A DNA stretch of 53,945 bases, taken from the NCBI GenBank assembly GCA_002842285.1, contig PHCJ01000017.1, positions 1-53,945 on the forward strand, in the 5' to 3' direction. The translations under genes were made by a program, and so were the position numbers. Position 1 is the stretch's first letter; each line of letters begins with the position of its first letter. The stretch is from Betaproteobacteria bacterium HGW-Betaproteobacteria-22 (GTDB taxonomy: Bacteria > Pseudomonadota > Gammaproteobacteria > Burkholderiales > Methylophilaceae). Below are positions 26,886 to 37,286 of this stretch, in pieces. A model generated the notes under the pieces. That model saw only the letters and a list, made by a program, of their open reading frames with translations. It was not told where the DNA came from and made no database searches.

Positions 26886-28292
26886 CTAGTGCTTGATTTG
26901 ATGTTTATCCATACGGTAACGCATGGTCATGCGGGTAATTCCTAATTTACGCGCAGCCTCAGATACGTTATATCTATTTTCTTCCAGCGCCTGGATTAAA
27001 ATGGCCTTTTCCGTGGCATCCAGCATAGATTGATGCGCGTCTTCGGCAATTACCGGCTCAACGATTGGGGCAGGTAACGGCATAGCGGTGTGCACAGGCA
27101 GCGCCAAATCAAGAGCTGACACTTGTTGGTTGTGGCAAAGCAACACAGCGCGACTGATCTGATGCTTTAATTCACGCACGTTACCGGGCCAACGATAAGT
27201 GCTGATTAAATGAATTGCATCTGGTGTAAAACTTGGCTGAGACAAACCATAACGCTTGGCGGTGTGGCTCGCAAAATGCCAGGCCAGCAATAAACTGTCG
27301 CCTTCTCGCTCACGTAGTGGCGGCATCGCAATACTCATCACATTCAGGCGATAATATAAATCCTGCCTAAATTTACCTGCGAGCGACATTTGATGCAGAT
27401 CGCGGTTGGTTGCTGCAACAAACCGAGCAAGTACTGCACGCTCTTTGGTGGAGCCTATGCGCCGCACCACCCTGCGCTCTAATACATTGAGCAATTTAGC
27501 CTGCAGGCTCAAAGGCAATTCGCCGATTTCATCTAAAAACAAAGTGCCGTCTTCGGCGGCTTCAATCAACCCTGGGCGCGCACTCACCGCACCCGTAAAA
27601 GCACCTTTTTCATGCCCAAACAATTCACTTTCTATGAGTTCGGCAGGCAATGAGGCACAATCCACATGGACAAAAGGCTTACTTTGGGTACTTGTTCCAT
27701 TTTTACAAGACAAATGCAGCATGCGTGCCGCCACATCTTTACCTGTGCCCGTCTCACCGCCAATCAATACGGTTGGCGGGATGCTGTCACCGGACACCAG
27801 TTGGGCAATACGCTGAATTTGTGTTTTGATGCTCTGCATGGCAGGGCTTTCGCCCAAAAACTCCACGCCATCTATCGCATGGGCATTGCGCTGGCGGGAA
27901 TAATCCAGGCTAGTGTTTTGTACTGTAGCCGCTTCTGCTTTTTGTATGGACAGCAGCATTTCTTCTAAATCGATGGGCTTTTTAAGGTAATCCAAAGCAC
28001 CTAATTTCATGGCGGTGACAGCGTCACTGATCTCGCCGTGTGCCGTCATGATAATCACGACCGCATTTTTTGCAACAAATTCGGGGAGCAGGTCCAGCCC
28101 GTTACCATCTGGTAAACGCATATCAAGCAAGACAATATCAGGAGTAAATTGCTTCACGATATTGCGTGCATCCTGAAGGCTCTCAACATGCGCGCATTCA
28201 TAGCCGGATTTTTGCAAACGACGCACCACTGCACGGGCAAACAAGGCTTCATCTTCAACAATCAGTACTTTTGACTGCTGCTTGATTAGCAT
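26886..28292 (-). CDS. NtrC-family sigma-54-dependent response regulator
   Basis: Phosphorylation-controlled activator of sigma-54 promoters. The start is taken at the ATG 28292 (468 aa) because GAAG stands before it; the longer frame to 28328 begins with TTG. Domains: receiver (acceptor Asp57 in LLDMRLPDG), AAA+ domain with P-loop GETGTGKD, the sigma-54 contact loop GAFTGA, Walker B ([11 protein letters not shown]), and a C-terminal Fis-type helix-turn-helix ([20 protein letters not shown]). No histidine kinase gene adjoins. It lies 50 bp after the TonB receptor gene on the same strand, so the two may be co-expressed. Target genes are unknown. Confidence 0.93.
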   Translation of the reverse strand: MLIKQQSKVLIVEDEALFARAVVRRLQKSGYECAHVESLQDARNIVKQFTPDIVLLDMRLPDGNGLDLLPEFVAKNAVVIIMTAHGEISDAVTAMKLGALDYLKKPIDLEEMLLSIQKAEAATVQNTSLDYSRQRNAHAIDGVEFLGESPAMQSIKTQIQRIAQLVSGDSIPPTVLIGGETGTGKDVAARMLHLSCKNGTSTQSKPFVHVDCASLPAELIESELFGHEKGAFTGAVSARPGLIEAAEDGTLFLDEIGELPLSLQAKLLNVLERRVVRRIGSTKERAVLARFVAATNRDLHQMSLAGKFRQDLYYRLNVMSIAMPPLREREGDSLLLAWHFASHTAKRYGLSQPSFTPDAIHLISTYRWPGNVRELKHQISRAVLLCHNQQVSALDLALPVHTAMPLPAPIVEPVIAEDAHQSMLDATEKAILIQALEENRYNVSEAARKLGITRMTMRYRMDKHQIKH

Positions 28293-28342
28293 GGTAGCTT
28301 CACTCGAGTGTAGGTGCGCCAGTTGCAATTTACAAACTCCGA

Positions 28343-30742
28343 TTAATCATTGTCATAAGCCACGGCTGATTTTTTTCCGCCAAATTCATAGCGAAGGCCA
28401 ATCCAACCGGCACGAGGAGCGCCCGGCATCACAAACTTGGAGGGCTCATCCTCACCGGAAAATGCACCGTTTTCAATCCAGTTTTCACCAAATTGACCAC
28501 CTGTTGCATATTCTTTATCAAAGATATTGATCGCTTTAGCAAAAACCTGCCAGCCACTGCTACCAAACTTGTAACGTGTGTCAAGATTCACAACTGTGTA
28601 ACCACCGATTTTACCGTTATCCTGCACATGATTATTATCACCATCGTTGGCACGATGTCTGTTGTTTTCATTACCGCGTACATACACATCTGAGAACGTG
28701 TTGATGTTAGTGCCAACTGTCCAGTTTGGTGTCACTGCATATTGCAGGCGCAGTTTTAATGCATGGTCAGGAATATTGGCTAAACGATCACCTTTCTTCA
28801 CTTTAATGACATCATCAGGTCCAGAGGTGACAGAGGTGGAGTTCAGTGCATTGGCTAGCTCAAGGTCGGTTTCGTAAGTTGCTTTAATGTAACTATAGCC
28901 CGCATTCCAGCTCAAATTGCCAATAGCGCCCGATAAGCCGGCATCCAAACCCATACGACGGGTTTTGCCGATGTTATCAAAAAAACCGTTGCTCGGATTA
29001 CCCGTAGAACCTGCGGCAATAAAATGAATATCATCATGATTCTCAGTGCGATACACTGCAGCTGACCATTTCAGATCTTGCGACAGGTTGCCACGCGCGC
29101 CGAACTCGTATGTCTTTGACACAACCTCTTTTAATGGCGGATCACCTGCCATGGCATTAGGTAACTTACATGGCTGGTCACGGTTTGCACAACCTAACTC
29201 CATCGAAGTTGGTGCACGCATGCCTTCGTTATAAGAACCATATACAGATAAATCTTTGGTTGGCGTAAAGCTCACCCCCACCGCAGGATTGAAACGATTG
29301 AAACTATGGTTACCACTCAATGATTCAGGATCGCTTGAATCAGGCGTTAATTTATCGCTGTTTTTAACCTTGATATGGTTGTAGCGGCCAGACAAGGTGA
29401 CGTGCCAGAAATCATTTAAAGATAGAGTATCCGTCGCAAATACACCATAACTTTGCGTCTTGCCACGCAAATTCACTTCTGCCTCATCATCTTCATGACC
29501 AACAGCATCTATACCGCGTGACGCGTTGACAATCCCAAATTCAGATGACTGATTAAACTTAATACGTGAGTAGTCATAACCGGCGCCAACGATAAACTGG
29601 TTCTGCTTTTCAAATAACGGCTGGTTAAATGCCAACTGCGCATTGATACCATAACCGGTTTGGTCGGTACGGCTGCGGTTCAGTGCACCACTACAATGTT
29701 CATCAGCATTGCCGCCGGCATTGGCTCGACAATCTGCATCATTCGTCGCGATATCCGTGCCTAGTTGATAGCCATCATTGACATCACCATTGAGGGTCTT
29801 ACGTTTGGAATCACGAAAATAAGTATTCGCAGTCAATTGCACATCATCATTAAACCAGTGATTACCGTTAAGATTCAAGAATGACAATGTGTTTTTGGTC
29901 TGGTCAGGTTTGGTGTTAATGGTTTCACGGCCGAAGTCTTCTATCAGCTCTTTTTGCACCAGACCATTACCGATCATATCGTTATCAGCACCGGTATAGC
30001 TTAATTCGAGACGTGAAGTTTCGTTCTCCCAGCCAAGTTTACCAAAAATCTGTTTTACTTCTGTTGGAGAGTGATCGCGCCAGCCATCTTCATCAAAATA
30101 ATTACCCGCGATAAAATAATCGATTGAATTATCCGCAGACACACCGCCAAATTCAGCGGCAACCGTTTTGCGTGACCATGAGCCAAAACTGGTTTCAACA
30201 CCTCCACCTTGATGCGTACGACCGTTTTTGGTAGTGACAGATAATGAACCGCCTAACGTATTTAAGCCAAATACCGGATTTGAGCCAGGCATCAGATTGA
30301 TGCCTGCAATTGCATTGACGGGAATCAGATCCCAGTTCACGGCATCACCGAATGGCTCGTTGACGCGCACACCATCCTGGAACACTGACAGGCCTTGTGG
30401 CGTACCCAACAAAGGTGAGGCAGTAAAACCGCGGAATAAAATATCCGGTTGATACGGGTTATTTTGTGTTTCATTCACACTCACGCCCAGCAAATTATTA
30501 TTCATGAAATCAGCAATGCTCAGGCTGCCCTGTTCTTTTAATTCTTCACCTTTTACTACTTGCACATTGGATGGCACCTGCTCGATAGGCAAACCAACGC
30601 CCGCTAATGGCGTGGTGCCAATCACGTCAATTTTATCCAATGTCACGGCATTAGCTTTGCCATCAGCCAGGGCATAATGCGGCATGGCGTAGGCCGCCAG
30701 AATAGCGGCCAAGATGATTTTAGGTTGTAATGTTTTATGCAT
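28343..30742 (-). CDS. TonB-dependent outer-membrane receptor
   Basis: Outer-membrane channel for uptake of a metal chelate or other large solute, energised by TonB. Start taken at ATG 30742 (799 aa), preceded by AGGA and giving a clean signal peptide (MHKTLQPKIILAAILAAYAMPHYALA). The plug follows with a TonB-box-like DKIDVIGTTPL, FMNNNLLGVSV, ILFRGFTASP and NTLGGSLSVTTKNG. Then come about 22 predicted barrel strands. The final barrel strand LRYEFGG is followed by ten more residues, while most such receptors end in Phe. A 36-bp palindrome (30889-30924) stands upstream. The substrate is unknown; siderophore, cobalamin or a rare-earth chelate are all possible in a methylotroph. Confidence 0.92.
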   Translation of the reverse strand: MHKTLQPKIILAAILAAYAMPHYALADGKANAVTLDKIDVIGTTPLAGVGLPIEQVPSNVQVVKGEELKEQGSLSIADFMNNNLLGVSVNETQNNPYQPDILFRGFTASPLLGTPQGLSVFQDGVRVNEPFGDAVNWDLIPVNAIAGINLMPGSNPVFGLNTLGGSLSVTTKNGRTHQGGGVETSFGSWSRKTVAAEFGGVSADNSIDYFIAGNYFDEDGWRDHSPTEVKQIFGKLGWENETSRLELSYTGADNDMIGNGLVQKELIEDFGRETINTKPDQTKNTLSFLNLNGNHWFNDDVQLTANTYFRDSKRKTLNGDVNDGYQLGTDIATNDADCRANAGGNADEHCSGALNRSRTDQTGYGINAQLAFNQPLFEKQNQFIVGAGYDYSRIKFNQSSEFGIVNASRGIDAVGHEDDEAEVNLRGKTQSYGVFATDTLSLNDFWHVTLSGRYNHIKVKNSDKLTPDSSDPESLSGNHSFNRFNPAVGVSFTPTKDLSVYGSYNEGMRAPTSMELGCANRDQPCKLPNAMAGDPPLKEVVSKTYEFGARGNLSQDLKWSAAVYRTENHDDIHFIAAGSTGNPSNGFFDNIGKTRRMGLDAGLSGAIGNLSWNAGYSYIKATYETDLELANALNSTSVTSGPDDVIKVKKGDRLANIPDHALKLRLQYAVTPNWTVGTNINTFSDVYVRGNENNRHRANDGDNNHVQDNGKIGGYTVVNLDTRYKFGSSGWQVFAKAINIFDKEYATGGQFGENWIENGAFSGEDEPSKFVMPGAPRAGWIGLRYEFGGKKSAVAYDND

Positions 30743-30888
30743 GATCGTCCTTATTTTTATAAACAGCTTTAGTGCTGGGCATATTATTGCAATAAACATT
30801 CCAGTTTTAATTGACGAGAAATAGTCATTATTAATCAATGTGTAACAATTTATTTACAAATAATAATAACAGACTTTGCGATAAAATT

Positions 30889-30936
30889 GGTTGTTTACAG
30901 CCAATGTGGTGGTTGTAAACAACCAATATGGTGGTT
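30889..30936. promoter_or_regulatory. palindromic operator candidate upstream of the TonB receptor gene
   Basis: GGTTGTTTACA (30889-30899) and TGTAAACAACC (30914-30924) are perfect 11-bp inverted arms in a 36-bp unit. A further half-site follows: CCAATATGGTGGTT at 30923 repeats CCAATGTGGTGGTT at 30901, 22 bp (two helical turns) apart. The 36-bp unit matches the one at 19500-19535 upstream of the PepSY gene. It lies 147-182 bp before the receptor start. Confidence 0.65.
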
Positions 30937-30942
30937 ATGAAA

Positions 30943-33450
30943 TTAAATGCTATTGAGTAATTGCCTGGGTGGTACATTTAAAAACCTGCGCAGACTTAAC
31001 CAAGCCGCCACAGGAATCAAGATGGCAGACAACAGCATGACGAGTAGCGCCAGATTGAAATTAAACTGATAGGGAATGCCTAACAGCCTGATGCTGATAA
31101 AATACGCCAACAGGTTTGCAGCAACACTTGCCACTATCGCAGCCAAAAGCCCAATGCTGACAAACTCTGTCATATAAGCGATATTCACTTGCCGTCTAGA
31201 TGCGCCAATTACACGAAGCAGCGCTGCTTCCATCACACGCTCATCACGCGTTGCCACCAAGGCTGCATATAAAACTGCCAACCCAACAATCAAACTAAAA
31301 GCAAATACATAGGCCAGCGTACTGCTCATTCTGTTGATAATTGTACGAATTTGCTCCAATAACGCTTCAGTATCAATCACCGTGAGATTGGGATGCGTTT
31401 TCACCAACTGGTTCAACTGCGCGTGCATGCCCGCCGGCAGATGAAAGCTGCTGATGTAGCTGGCAGGGTAATCTTTTAAAATTCCAGGCGGTGTCACCGC
31501 AAAAAAATTAGCGCGCATGGTGTCCCACTGCACTTTTCTCAAGTTGGTGACTTGCAGCGTCATCGGCATCCCTGCCACATCAAACACCAAAGTGTCGCCA
31601 AGCCGAATGCCCAATGACTCAGCCAAACCCTGCTCCAGAGATAAATAAGGCTGATCAAGCGCATCCTCCGTCCACCACTTGCCTGCAACGAGCTGATTAT
31701 CACTTTGCATCCTAGTCGCCCATGACAAATTAAACTCGCGCTCAGCCAGGCGTTTTGCGCGCTCATTGTCAAACTTTTCCAAATTTACCATTTGCTGATT
31801 ATGCTGTGTGAGGCGTGCGCGCACCATTGGAAAAATCTCGGTATCCTTTATGCCTGCACGTGTAAAAAACTGCGATACACTTTCAATCTGATCGGGCTGG
31901 ATATTAATCACAAAGCGATTGGGCGCATCTTTAGGCAGCGAGGCTTGCCAGTTACGCAGCAAATCACCATGCACCAATGCCAGCAGCATCAACACCATTA
32001 GCCCTAAGCTAAATCCGACCATTTGCACGGTAGATAAACCTAACCTGCGCTTTAGCCCCTGCACACCAAAGCCTATGGCTGATCGCACATGGCCTGCCGG
32101 CAATAAGACAAAAAGCTTGCCGGCGAGCAAGGTATACCCATACACGGCAATCAACACCACCAGGCTCATACCTGCCATCGCCAACACAGTGGCCATGGCG
32201 ATTTTCATATCATTCGCCTGCAAAAAAACCATTCCTACCATCACAAAAGCTGCCGGTAAAAATTTGGCTTGCGCGGAAATCGGCTGCATCAATGTTTCAA
32301 GCCGCAATATATTCATAGCCGAAAGCTTGCGCATTTGCCATGCATGCGGCAGCACCACAGCCGCCAGCATGGTTAAGCTTACTGCAACCCCTACCAGCAC
32401 AGGCTGCCATGTCACATGTGGCAGCTCTTGTAAAAACAGCTTATCTGCCAACTGTGCCAGTCCAAGTTGCACCAGAAAACCAACGAGCACACCGATCAGC
32501 GCACTCACAAGCGCAATGATTAAAGTCTGAGCTGCCAGTACAGACATCAAAGTTTTTTGCTGAGCACCGAAACATCGCATGAGTGCAAAGCTATTTAAAC
32601 TTTGCTTCACAAACGGCATGCTGGCCAGCAGCATAGCTACCATTGCCAATATCACGCTGACCATAGCTGACAGACCCAAAAACTGCTGCGCTTTATCCAG
32701 GGCTGACTTTATTTCTGGTCTGGCATCGCGCACCGTTTCAATACGCTCGCCTTTTTTTAGTTGCGGCTTTATTTTCTGCTGAAACCGATTGAGCCCGGCC
32801 ACATCACCTGCCAACACCAGTTGAAACCTCACCCTACTACCGTATTGAATCAACTTGGTAGCCGCCAAGTCGTGCGCATTCATCAGCACGCGCGGTGAAA
32901 GGTTAAAGATATTACCTCCACGAGAAGGTTCGCCAAGCAAAATCGCACTCACACGCAACGTGTGTTCACCCACGTCCAGCGTGTCCCCGACCTTCACCTC
33001 TAACAAGCTGGCTAATCGCGGCTCTATCCACGCCTCGCCGGGACCAGGCGCTTCTGTTACGGTGCGCCCCAACTCAGTGAGACTACCGGCGACGCTAAAA
33101 TCTCCTCGCAGAGGAAAGTTACTATCAACCGCCTTAATCTGGACTAGCTGGTTAGACACCTGATTAGCCACCATACTCGGAAACTCGTAAGTCAACGCCG
33201 TGACCAACCCCAAACCTTGCGCCTCAAGTAAATAATCATGAGAAATAGCATGATCTGCTACAATCACCATATCTCCTCCCAGCATTAATCCACCTTGCTG
33301 ACTCAAACCCGAAGCAACACGCTGCGTAAAAAAACTCACGGCGGTAATAGCGGCAACTGCCAGCACCAAGGCCATCCCCAGCACCCGTAATGCGCCTGCA
33401 CGCCATAGGCTTAGGGTTTGCGACCATGCCAGCTTAATCACCAGCATCAC
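30943..33450 (-). CDS. ABC transporter permease, FtsX/YbbP type
   Basis: Inner-membrane permease of the MacB/FtsX superfamily, like E. coli YbbP. The 835-aa protein has a membrane helix near the N-terminus (LGMALVLAVAAITAVSFF), a large periplasmic domain, a cluster of helices around residues 260-480, a second periplasmic domain and three C-terminal helices (AYVFAFSLIVGLAVLYAAL..RVIGASRRQVN). It begins 4 bp within the ATPase gene (ATGA overlap). The ybbA-ybbP pair divergent from tesA is a conserved arrangement also seen in E. coli. The substrate is unknown; such systems act on lipoproteins, periplasmic proteins or peptides. Confidence 0.9.
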   Translation of the reverse strand: MMLVIKLAWSQTLSLWRAGALRVLGMALVLAVAAITAVSFFTQRVASGLSQQGGLMLGGDMVIVADHAISHDYLLEAQGLGLVTALTYEFPSMVANQVSNQLVQIKAVDSNFPLRGDFSVAGSLTELGRTVTEAPGPGEAWIEPRLASLLEVKVGDTLDVGEHTLRVSAILLGEPSRGGNIFNLSPRVLMNAHDLAATKLIQYGSRVRFQLVLAGDVAGLNRFQQKIKPQLKKGERIETVRDARPEIKSALDKAQQFLGLSAMVSVILAMVAMLLASMPFVKQSLNSFALMRCFGAQQKTLMSVLAAQTLIIALVSALIGVLVGFLVQLGLAQLADKLFLQELPHVTWQPVLVGVAVSLTMLAAVVLPHAWQMRKLSAMNILRLETLMQPISAQAKFLPAAFVMVGMVFLQANDMKIAMATVLAMAGMSLVVLIAVYGYTLLAGKLFVLLPAGHVRSAIGFGVQGLKRRLGLSTVQMVGFSLGLMVLMLLALVHGDLLRNWQASLPKDAPNRFVINIQPDQIESVSQFFTRAGIKDTEIFPMVRARLTQHNQQMVNLEKFDNERAKRLAEREFNLSWATRMQSDNQLVAGKWWTEDALDQPYLSLEQGLAESLGIRLGDTLVFDVAGMPMTLQVTNLRKVQWDTMRANFFAVTPPGILKDYPASYISSFHLPAGMHAQLNQLVKTHPNLTVIDTEALLEQIRTIINRMSSTLAYVFAFSLIVGLAVLYAALVATRDERVMEAALLRVIGASRRQVNIAYMTEFVSIGLLAAIVASVAANLLAYFISIRLLGIPYQFNFNLALLVMLLSAILIPVAAWLSLRRFLNVPPRQLLNSI

Positions 33451-34136
33451 GCCGCCCCCACTTCAGTTAGCACGCCTTGAGAAAGAAGCAACTTACGCTC
33501 GCAGCGATTTGCAAGTTGCATATCATGTGTCACTAACACCAGTGTAGTGCCTGCATCCTTGTTTAAACCAAACAGCAACTCTATAACCCTTTGCCCTGTC
33601 TCCTGGTCGAGGTTACCCGTGGGCTCATCCGCAAACAAAATGGCCGGAGCGGTTGCAAAGGCACGCGCTATGGCCACACGCTGCTGCTCACCACCAGATA
33701 ACTCCTTGGGGTAATGTGAAGTACGCTCGCTCAAGCCAACTTTATCAAGTGCAGCCATACTGAGTGCCTGGGCATTAGCCGAACCCTTTAACTGTAAAGG
33801 CAGCATGACATTTTCAAGTGCGGTGAGTGCAGGGAGTAACTGAAAAGACTGAAACACAAAGCCCATCGTCATGGCACGCACCGCGGCACGACCATCTTCA
33901 TCCAGGCTGCTGAATAATTGGCCATTAATTTGAACATTACCCCGTGTTGGCACGTCCAACCCAGCGAGCAAACTTAATAGTGTAGACTTGCCGGAGCCGG
34001 AGCATCCGACAATGGCCACTTGCTCACCCGAAATAATACTTAAATTCAACCCTTGTAAAATGCGCAATTGATTATGATGATGGTTGATTTCATAATATAA
34101 ATTCTGCGCTTGTATCACTGGAGACTGTACCTTCAT
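33447..34136 (-). CDS. ybbA: ABC transporter ATP-binding protein, YbbA/LolD type
   Basis: ATPase partner of the adjacent permease. Start taken at ATG 34136 (229 aa), preceded by GGAA; a longer frame to 34205 would add 23 unlikely residues. It has Walker A GCSGSGKST, Q-loop FVFQSFQLLP, signature LSGGEQQRVAIARA, Walker B ILFADEPTGNLD and the H-loop (LVTHD). This is the LolD/MacB-like branch. The start codon overlaps by two bases, on the opposite strand, the first possible tesA start, so each gene's promoter would lie within its neighbour unless tesA starts later. Confidence 0.93.
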   Translation of the reverse strand: MKVQSPVIQAQNLYYEINHHHNQLRILQGLNLSIISGEQVAIVGCSGSGKSTLLSLLAGLDVPTRGNVQINGQLFSSLDEDGRAAVRAMTMGFVFQSFQLLPALTALENVMLPLQLKGSANAQALSMAALDKVGLSERTSHYPKELSGGEQQRVAIARAFATAPAILFADEPTGNLDQETGQRVIELLFGLNKDAGTTLVLVTHDMQLANRCERKLLLSQGVLTEVGAA

Positions 34137-34794
34137 GCTGTTCCGTTTATTTTTGATGTTAAAAACACTAGTCACTGGCCTAGTACGGCCGGGTTTACTA
34201 TGCATAAGCCTTGCCGCACTCCCCGCTTATGCCGATACCGCTTATCCTAAAATTCTGGTTTATGGTGACAGCTTATCTGCAGCCTACGGCATCCCGAAAC
34301 AGCAAGGCTGGGCAGCATTGCTGCAAAAAAAAATCCATACCCAAAACTACCGTTACACAGTGATTAACGCCAGCATCAGCGGCGAAACCACCAGTGGCGG
34401 TAGCACACGCATCAATAGCACGCTTGCAAAAACCAAACCCGAAATTGTTATTTTAGCGCTGGGCAGCAATGATGGCCTGCGTGGCCTGCCCATTGCAGAG
34501 ATGAAAAACAACCTTCATCAAATCATTACTGCCTGTAAAAAGCAAGGCGCAAAAGTGCTCATTGTCGGCATGAAAATGCCCCCTAACTATGGCACACAAT
34601 ACACGGGCGCATTTTATCAAAGCTTTAACGCATTAAGTAGACAGCATAATGCGCCACTAGTGCCATTTATGCTGGAAAATATTGCCACCAATCCTGAGCG
34701 CATGCAAAAAGATGGTCTACACCCGAATGCCGAGGGGCAAGCTATTTTATTGGAGAATATCTGGCCAAAACTGCAATTGCTGCTTAAACGCTAA
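34135..34794 (+). CDS. tesA: GDSL-type acyl-CoA thioesterase/lysophospholipase TesA
   Basis: Periplasmic multifunctional esterase (thioesterase I, protease I, lysophospholipase L1). The 219-aa protein has a signal peptide ending near AALPAYA, then block I GDSLS with nucleophile Ser46, block III GSNDGLRG, and block V DGLHPNAEGQ with the catalytic Asp/His. Start at 34135 has GGAG 11 bases upstream; a second ATG at 34156 would also leave a signal peptide. It is divergent from ybbA and convergent with tilS, overlapping the tilS end by 11 bp. Confidence 0.93.
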   Translation: MLFRLFLMLKTLVTGLVRPGLLCISLAALPAYADTAYPKILVYGDSLSAAYGIPKQQGWAALLQKKIHTQNYRYTVINASISGETTSGGSTRINSTLAKTKPEIVILALGSNDGLRGLPIAEMKNNLHQIITACKKQGAKVLIVGMKMPPNYGTQYTGAFYQSFNALSRQHNAPLVPFMLENIATNPERMQKDGLHPNAEGQAILLENIWPKLQLLLKR

Positions 34795-36214
34795 AAGCAT
34801 CATATTGCCAAAACACTTCGTAACCCTGCTCAGATGCAGAAGCAGCCAAATCACATGCAGCGCCTACGCCCGGCACATAGGCCAGGGTATCGCCCCAGTA
34901 GATCAAAGGTAAGTGCGTGCGCTGCCATGGCGGCATATTGATTTCCTGCAACAAGTACTTTAGCGTTCTTGTTGGTTTGGCGGCATGAGGCTTAAACCGT
35001 TCTCCGCCGGTACGATGCGTAACTCTGAGCTGGTGCATGACATACTTGTGCGATAGCCCACGCCCTTCCACAGCAACAAAATTTAATTTTCCTCCATTGG
35101 GTATATCAAGGCAGGGCTCACCCTGCCAAACCAGATCAAAAGGTAACGGTATTTTATCCACGCCGATGTAAGCACGGTTTTGATAGCGCCTTATCGTCTT
35201 ATCCTGCAGCCGAATCATCAAATCGGCATCTGATTTGGCATGTAGCAATTGCTGGATAATTTCTGATAAATGCTCTGTGCTAGGCATTGCAAGCTGATTT
35301 AGGCCTAACCACCAGCGTAACAGATTTTTGGAACGCACAAAATCCAACACTGCCAAGCCTTTTAAACATAAGCTGTTATCCGCCAACAGATTTTCGGCAT
35401 CCTGCTTTGCCAACACGTCCAGTAAGTCATTTGCCTCAGCCAAATGTGCGGCCGTGCGCGCCAGCGTCGATTGTACTGCCGGGTAGCGCGACGCCAACAC
35501 TGGCATGATCTCGTGCCGCAAAAAGTTGCGCTCAAAGTGCACATCGCGATTACTTTCATCATCACACCAGATAAGACCATGCTGCACTGCATAGTCAGCA
35601 AGTGCGTGGCGGGACACATTCAGCAAGGGTCGCAACAGATGCCGTGTGCTGTCTACAACAGCCATAGCAGACAAGCCCTTCACGCCTGAACCACGCATTA
35701 ACTGCAAAAGCAGAGTTTCCGCCTGATCATCCTGATGGTGTGCCATTACAACAAATCTGTCTGCACCTGATTGATCCGCAAATAATGCCTGATAGCGCAA
35801 CTGGCGTGCGGCGGCCTCAACCCCCAACTTGCTGGCTTGATTCACTTTTACATATACCGTTTTTAAAGGCACGCCATACAGTGCACATTGCCGCTTACAC
35901 AACTCGGCCCATGCATCCGCATTCGGGCTTAATCCATGATGCACATGCATCGCACGCAACTCAAAGCCTAAATTGCGTTTAACTTGGCTGAGCAGGTGTA
36001 GCAACACCATCGAATCCAGGCCACCACTAAGCGCTAGCAGCAGTTCTGTACTTTTAGAAAAATTTCGTGCTAAAAAAAATGTATTTAGTTTTGCAACGAG
36101 AGGATGAGTATTTAAAGCATCCAATGACGTGATTGAGGGCTTACTATACTTAGCTTGTATGTCAGCCCTTCTTTTGGAAGTGCTATCTTTCAGCAACTTC
36201 TTTGAATTTTCCAT
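34784..36214 (-). CDS. tilS: tRNA(Ile)-lysidine synthase TilS
   Basis: Converts C34 of the CAU-anticodon tRNA-Ile to lysidine so that it reads AUA; essential. The 476-aa protein has the PP-loop [16 protein letters not shown], the [28 protein letters not shown] segment and a C-terminal substrate-binding domain. The N-terminal ~45 residues before the core are longer than in many homologues. Its start overlaps the end of accA by 32 bp, and the dnaE-accA-tilS order is one I recall in betaproteobacteria. The 3' end overlaps tesA. Confidence 0.95.
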   Translation of the reverse strand: MENSKKLLKDSTSKRRADIQAKYSKPSITSLDALNTHPLVAKLNTFFLARNFSKSTELLLALSGGLDSMVLLHLLSQVKRNLGFELRAMHVHHGLSPNADAWAELCKRQCALYGVPLKTVYVKVNQASKLGVEAAARQLRYQALFADQSGADRFVVMAHHQDDQAETLLLQLMRGSGVKGLSAMAVVDSTRHLLRPLLNVSRHALADYAVQHGLIWCDDESNRDVHFERNFLRHEIMPVLASRYPAVQSTLARTAAHLAEANDLLDVLAKQDAENLLADNSLCLKGLAVLDFVRSKNLLRWWLGLNQLAMPSTEHLSEIIQQLLHAKSDADLMIRLQDKTIRRYQNRAYIGVDKIPLPFDLVWQGEPCLDIPNGGKLNFVAVEGRGLSHKYVMHQLRVTHRTGGERFKPHAAKPTRTLKYLLQEINMPPWQRTHLPLIYWGDTLAYVPGVGAACDLAASASEQGYEVFWQYDAFSV

Positions 36215-37154
36215 AACTCATCAGACGTTCATAGCGATTGACTAACAATGCCTTGATGGATTTTGATTTTAAGCGTGTTAATTCCGTTTTGAGTAATCCA
36301 TGCAAAGTCTGCATCACTTCTTCAGGTGCACGGTGTGCACCGCCTAATGGTTCTGGCACAATTTTATCCACCAGACCCAATGCCTTGAGGCGGTCCGCGG
36401 TAATCGCCAGCGATTCGGCGGCAACAGAGGCTTTATCGGCACTCTTATACAAAATTGAGGCACAGCCTTCTGGTGAAATCACGGAATAAGTCCCATATTG
36501 CAGCATCAGCAACTGGTCTACAACACCCAGTGCCAACGCACCACCTGAACCACCCTCGCCGATAATAACGCCGATAATCGGTGTTTTCAGCTCAGCCATC
36601 ACATAGAGGTTTCTGGCAATTGCTTCAGATTGACCACGCTCTTCAGCACCAATGCCCGGATATGCGCCCGGAGTATCAATCAGCGTGATAATCGGAATAT
36701 TAAACTTTTCCGCCAGACGGTAAAGGCGCAGCGCCTTGCGATAACCCTCAGGACGCGGCATACCGAAATTACGGTATTGGCGTTCACGCACATCGCGCCC
36801 TTTTTGATGGCCAATCACCATCACGGGCTGCCCTTCAAAGCGTGCCAGACCACCTACAATCGCAGGGTCATCGGCATAAGCACGGTCGCCATGCAACTCT
36901 TCAAAATCTGTAAACAATGCCTGAATGTAATCCAGCGTGTAAGGCCGCTGTGGATGGCGTGCAAGCTGTGAAATTTGCCAAGCTGACAAATTGCCGTAAA
37001 TATCTTCGGAGAGTTTTTTATTTTTTTTCTCCAAAGCCAGCAACTCTTTAGAAATATCCAACCCTCCATCATCACTGTGTGAAGTACGCAGGTTTTCAAT
37101 TTTTGCTTCAAGTTCTGCAATTGGTTGTTCAAAATCTAGGTAACTAATTTTCAT
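36183..37154 (-). CDS. accA: acetyl-CoA carboxylase carboxyltransferase alpha subunit AccA
   Basis: Transfers the carboxyl group from carboxybiotin to acetyl-CoA with AccD in the first step of fatty-acid synthesis. Start taken at ATG 37154 (323 aa), giving the usual [19 protein letters not shown]; a purine-rich ribosome site (AGAGAAGAAAAG) precedes. Typical segments are [40 protein letters not shown] and [11 protein letters not shown]. It lies between dnaE and tilS. A MITE-like element occupies part of the 355-bp gap before it. Confidence 0.97.
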   Translation of the reverse strand: MKISYLDFEQPIAELEAKIENLRTSHSDDGGLDISKELLALEKKNKKLSEDIYGNLSAWQISQLARHPQRPYTLDYIQALFTDFEELHGDRAYADDPAIVGGLARFEGQPVMVIGHQKGRDVRERQYRNFGMPRPEGYRKALRLYRLAEKFNIPIITLIDTPGAYPGIGAEERGQSEAIARNLYVMAELKTPIIGVIIGEGGSGGALALGVVDQLLMLQYGTYSVISPEGCASILYKSADKASVAAESLAITADRLKALGLVDKIVPEPLGGAHRAPEEVMQTLHGLLKTELTRLKSKSIKALLVNRYERLMSYGKFKEVAER

Positions 37155-37286
37155 CTTTTCTTCTCTATTAGAGGCTGGAATCAGGGGCTGAAGACTAAGC
37201 GGTATCAAAACGACCGCTTATAGTGATGATTCATTTATCTCTCAATCACCCACACAGCGCTACCTTAACACTTAGTTTTATTTATA

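Noticed and set aside
28293-28328. Start of the sigma-54 regulator at TTG 28328
   Set aside because: The extra 12 residues have no receiver character, and an ATG with GAAG before it lies at 28292.
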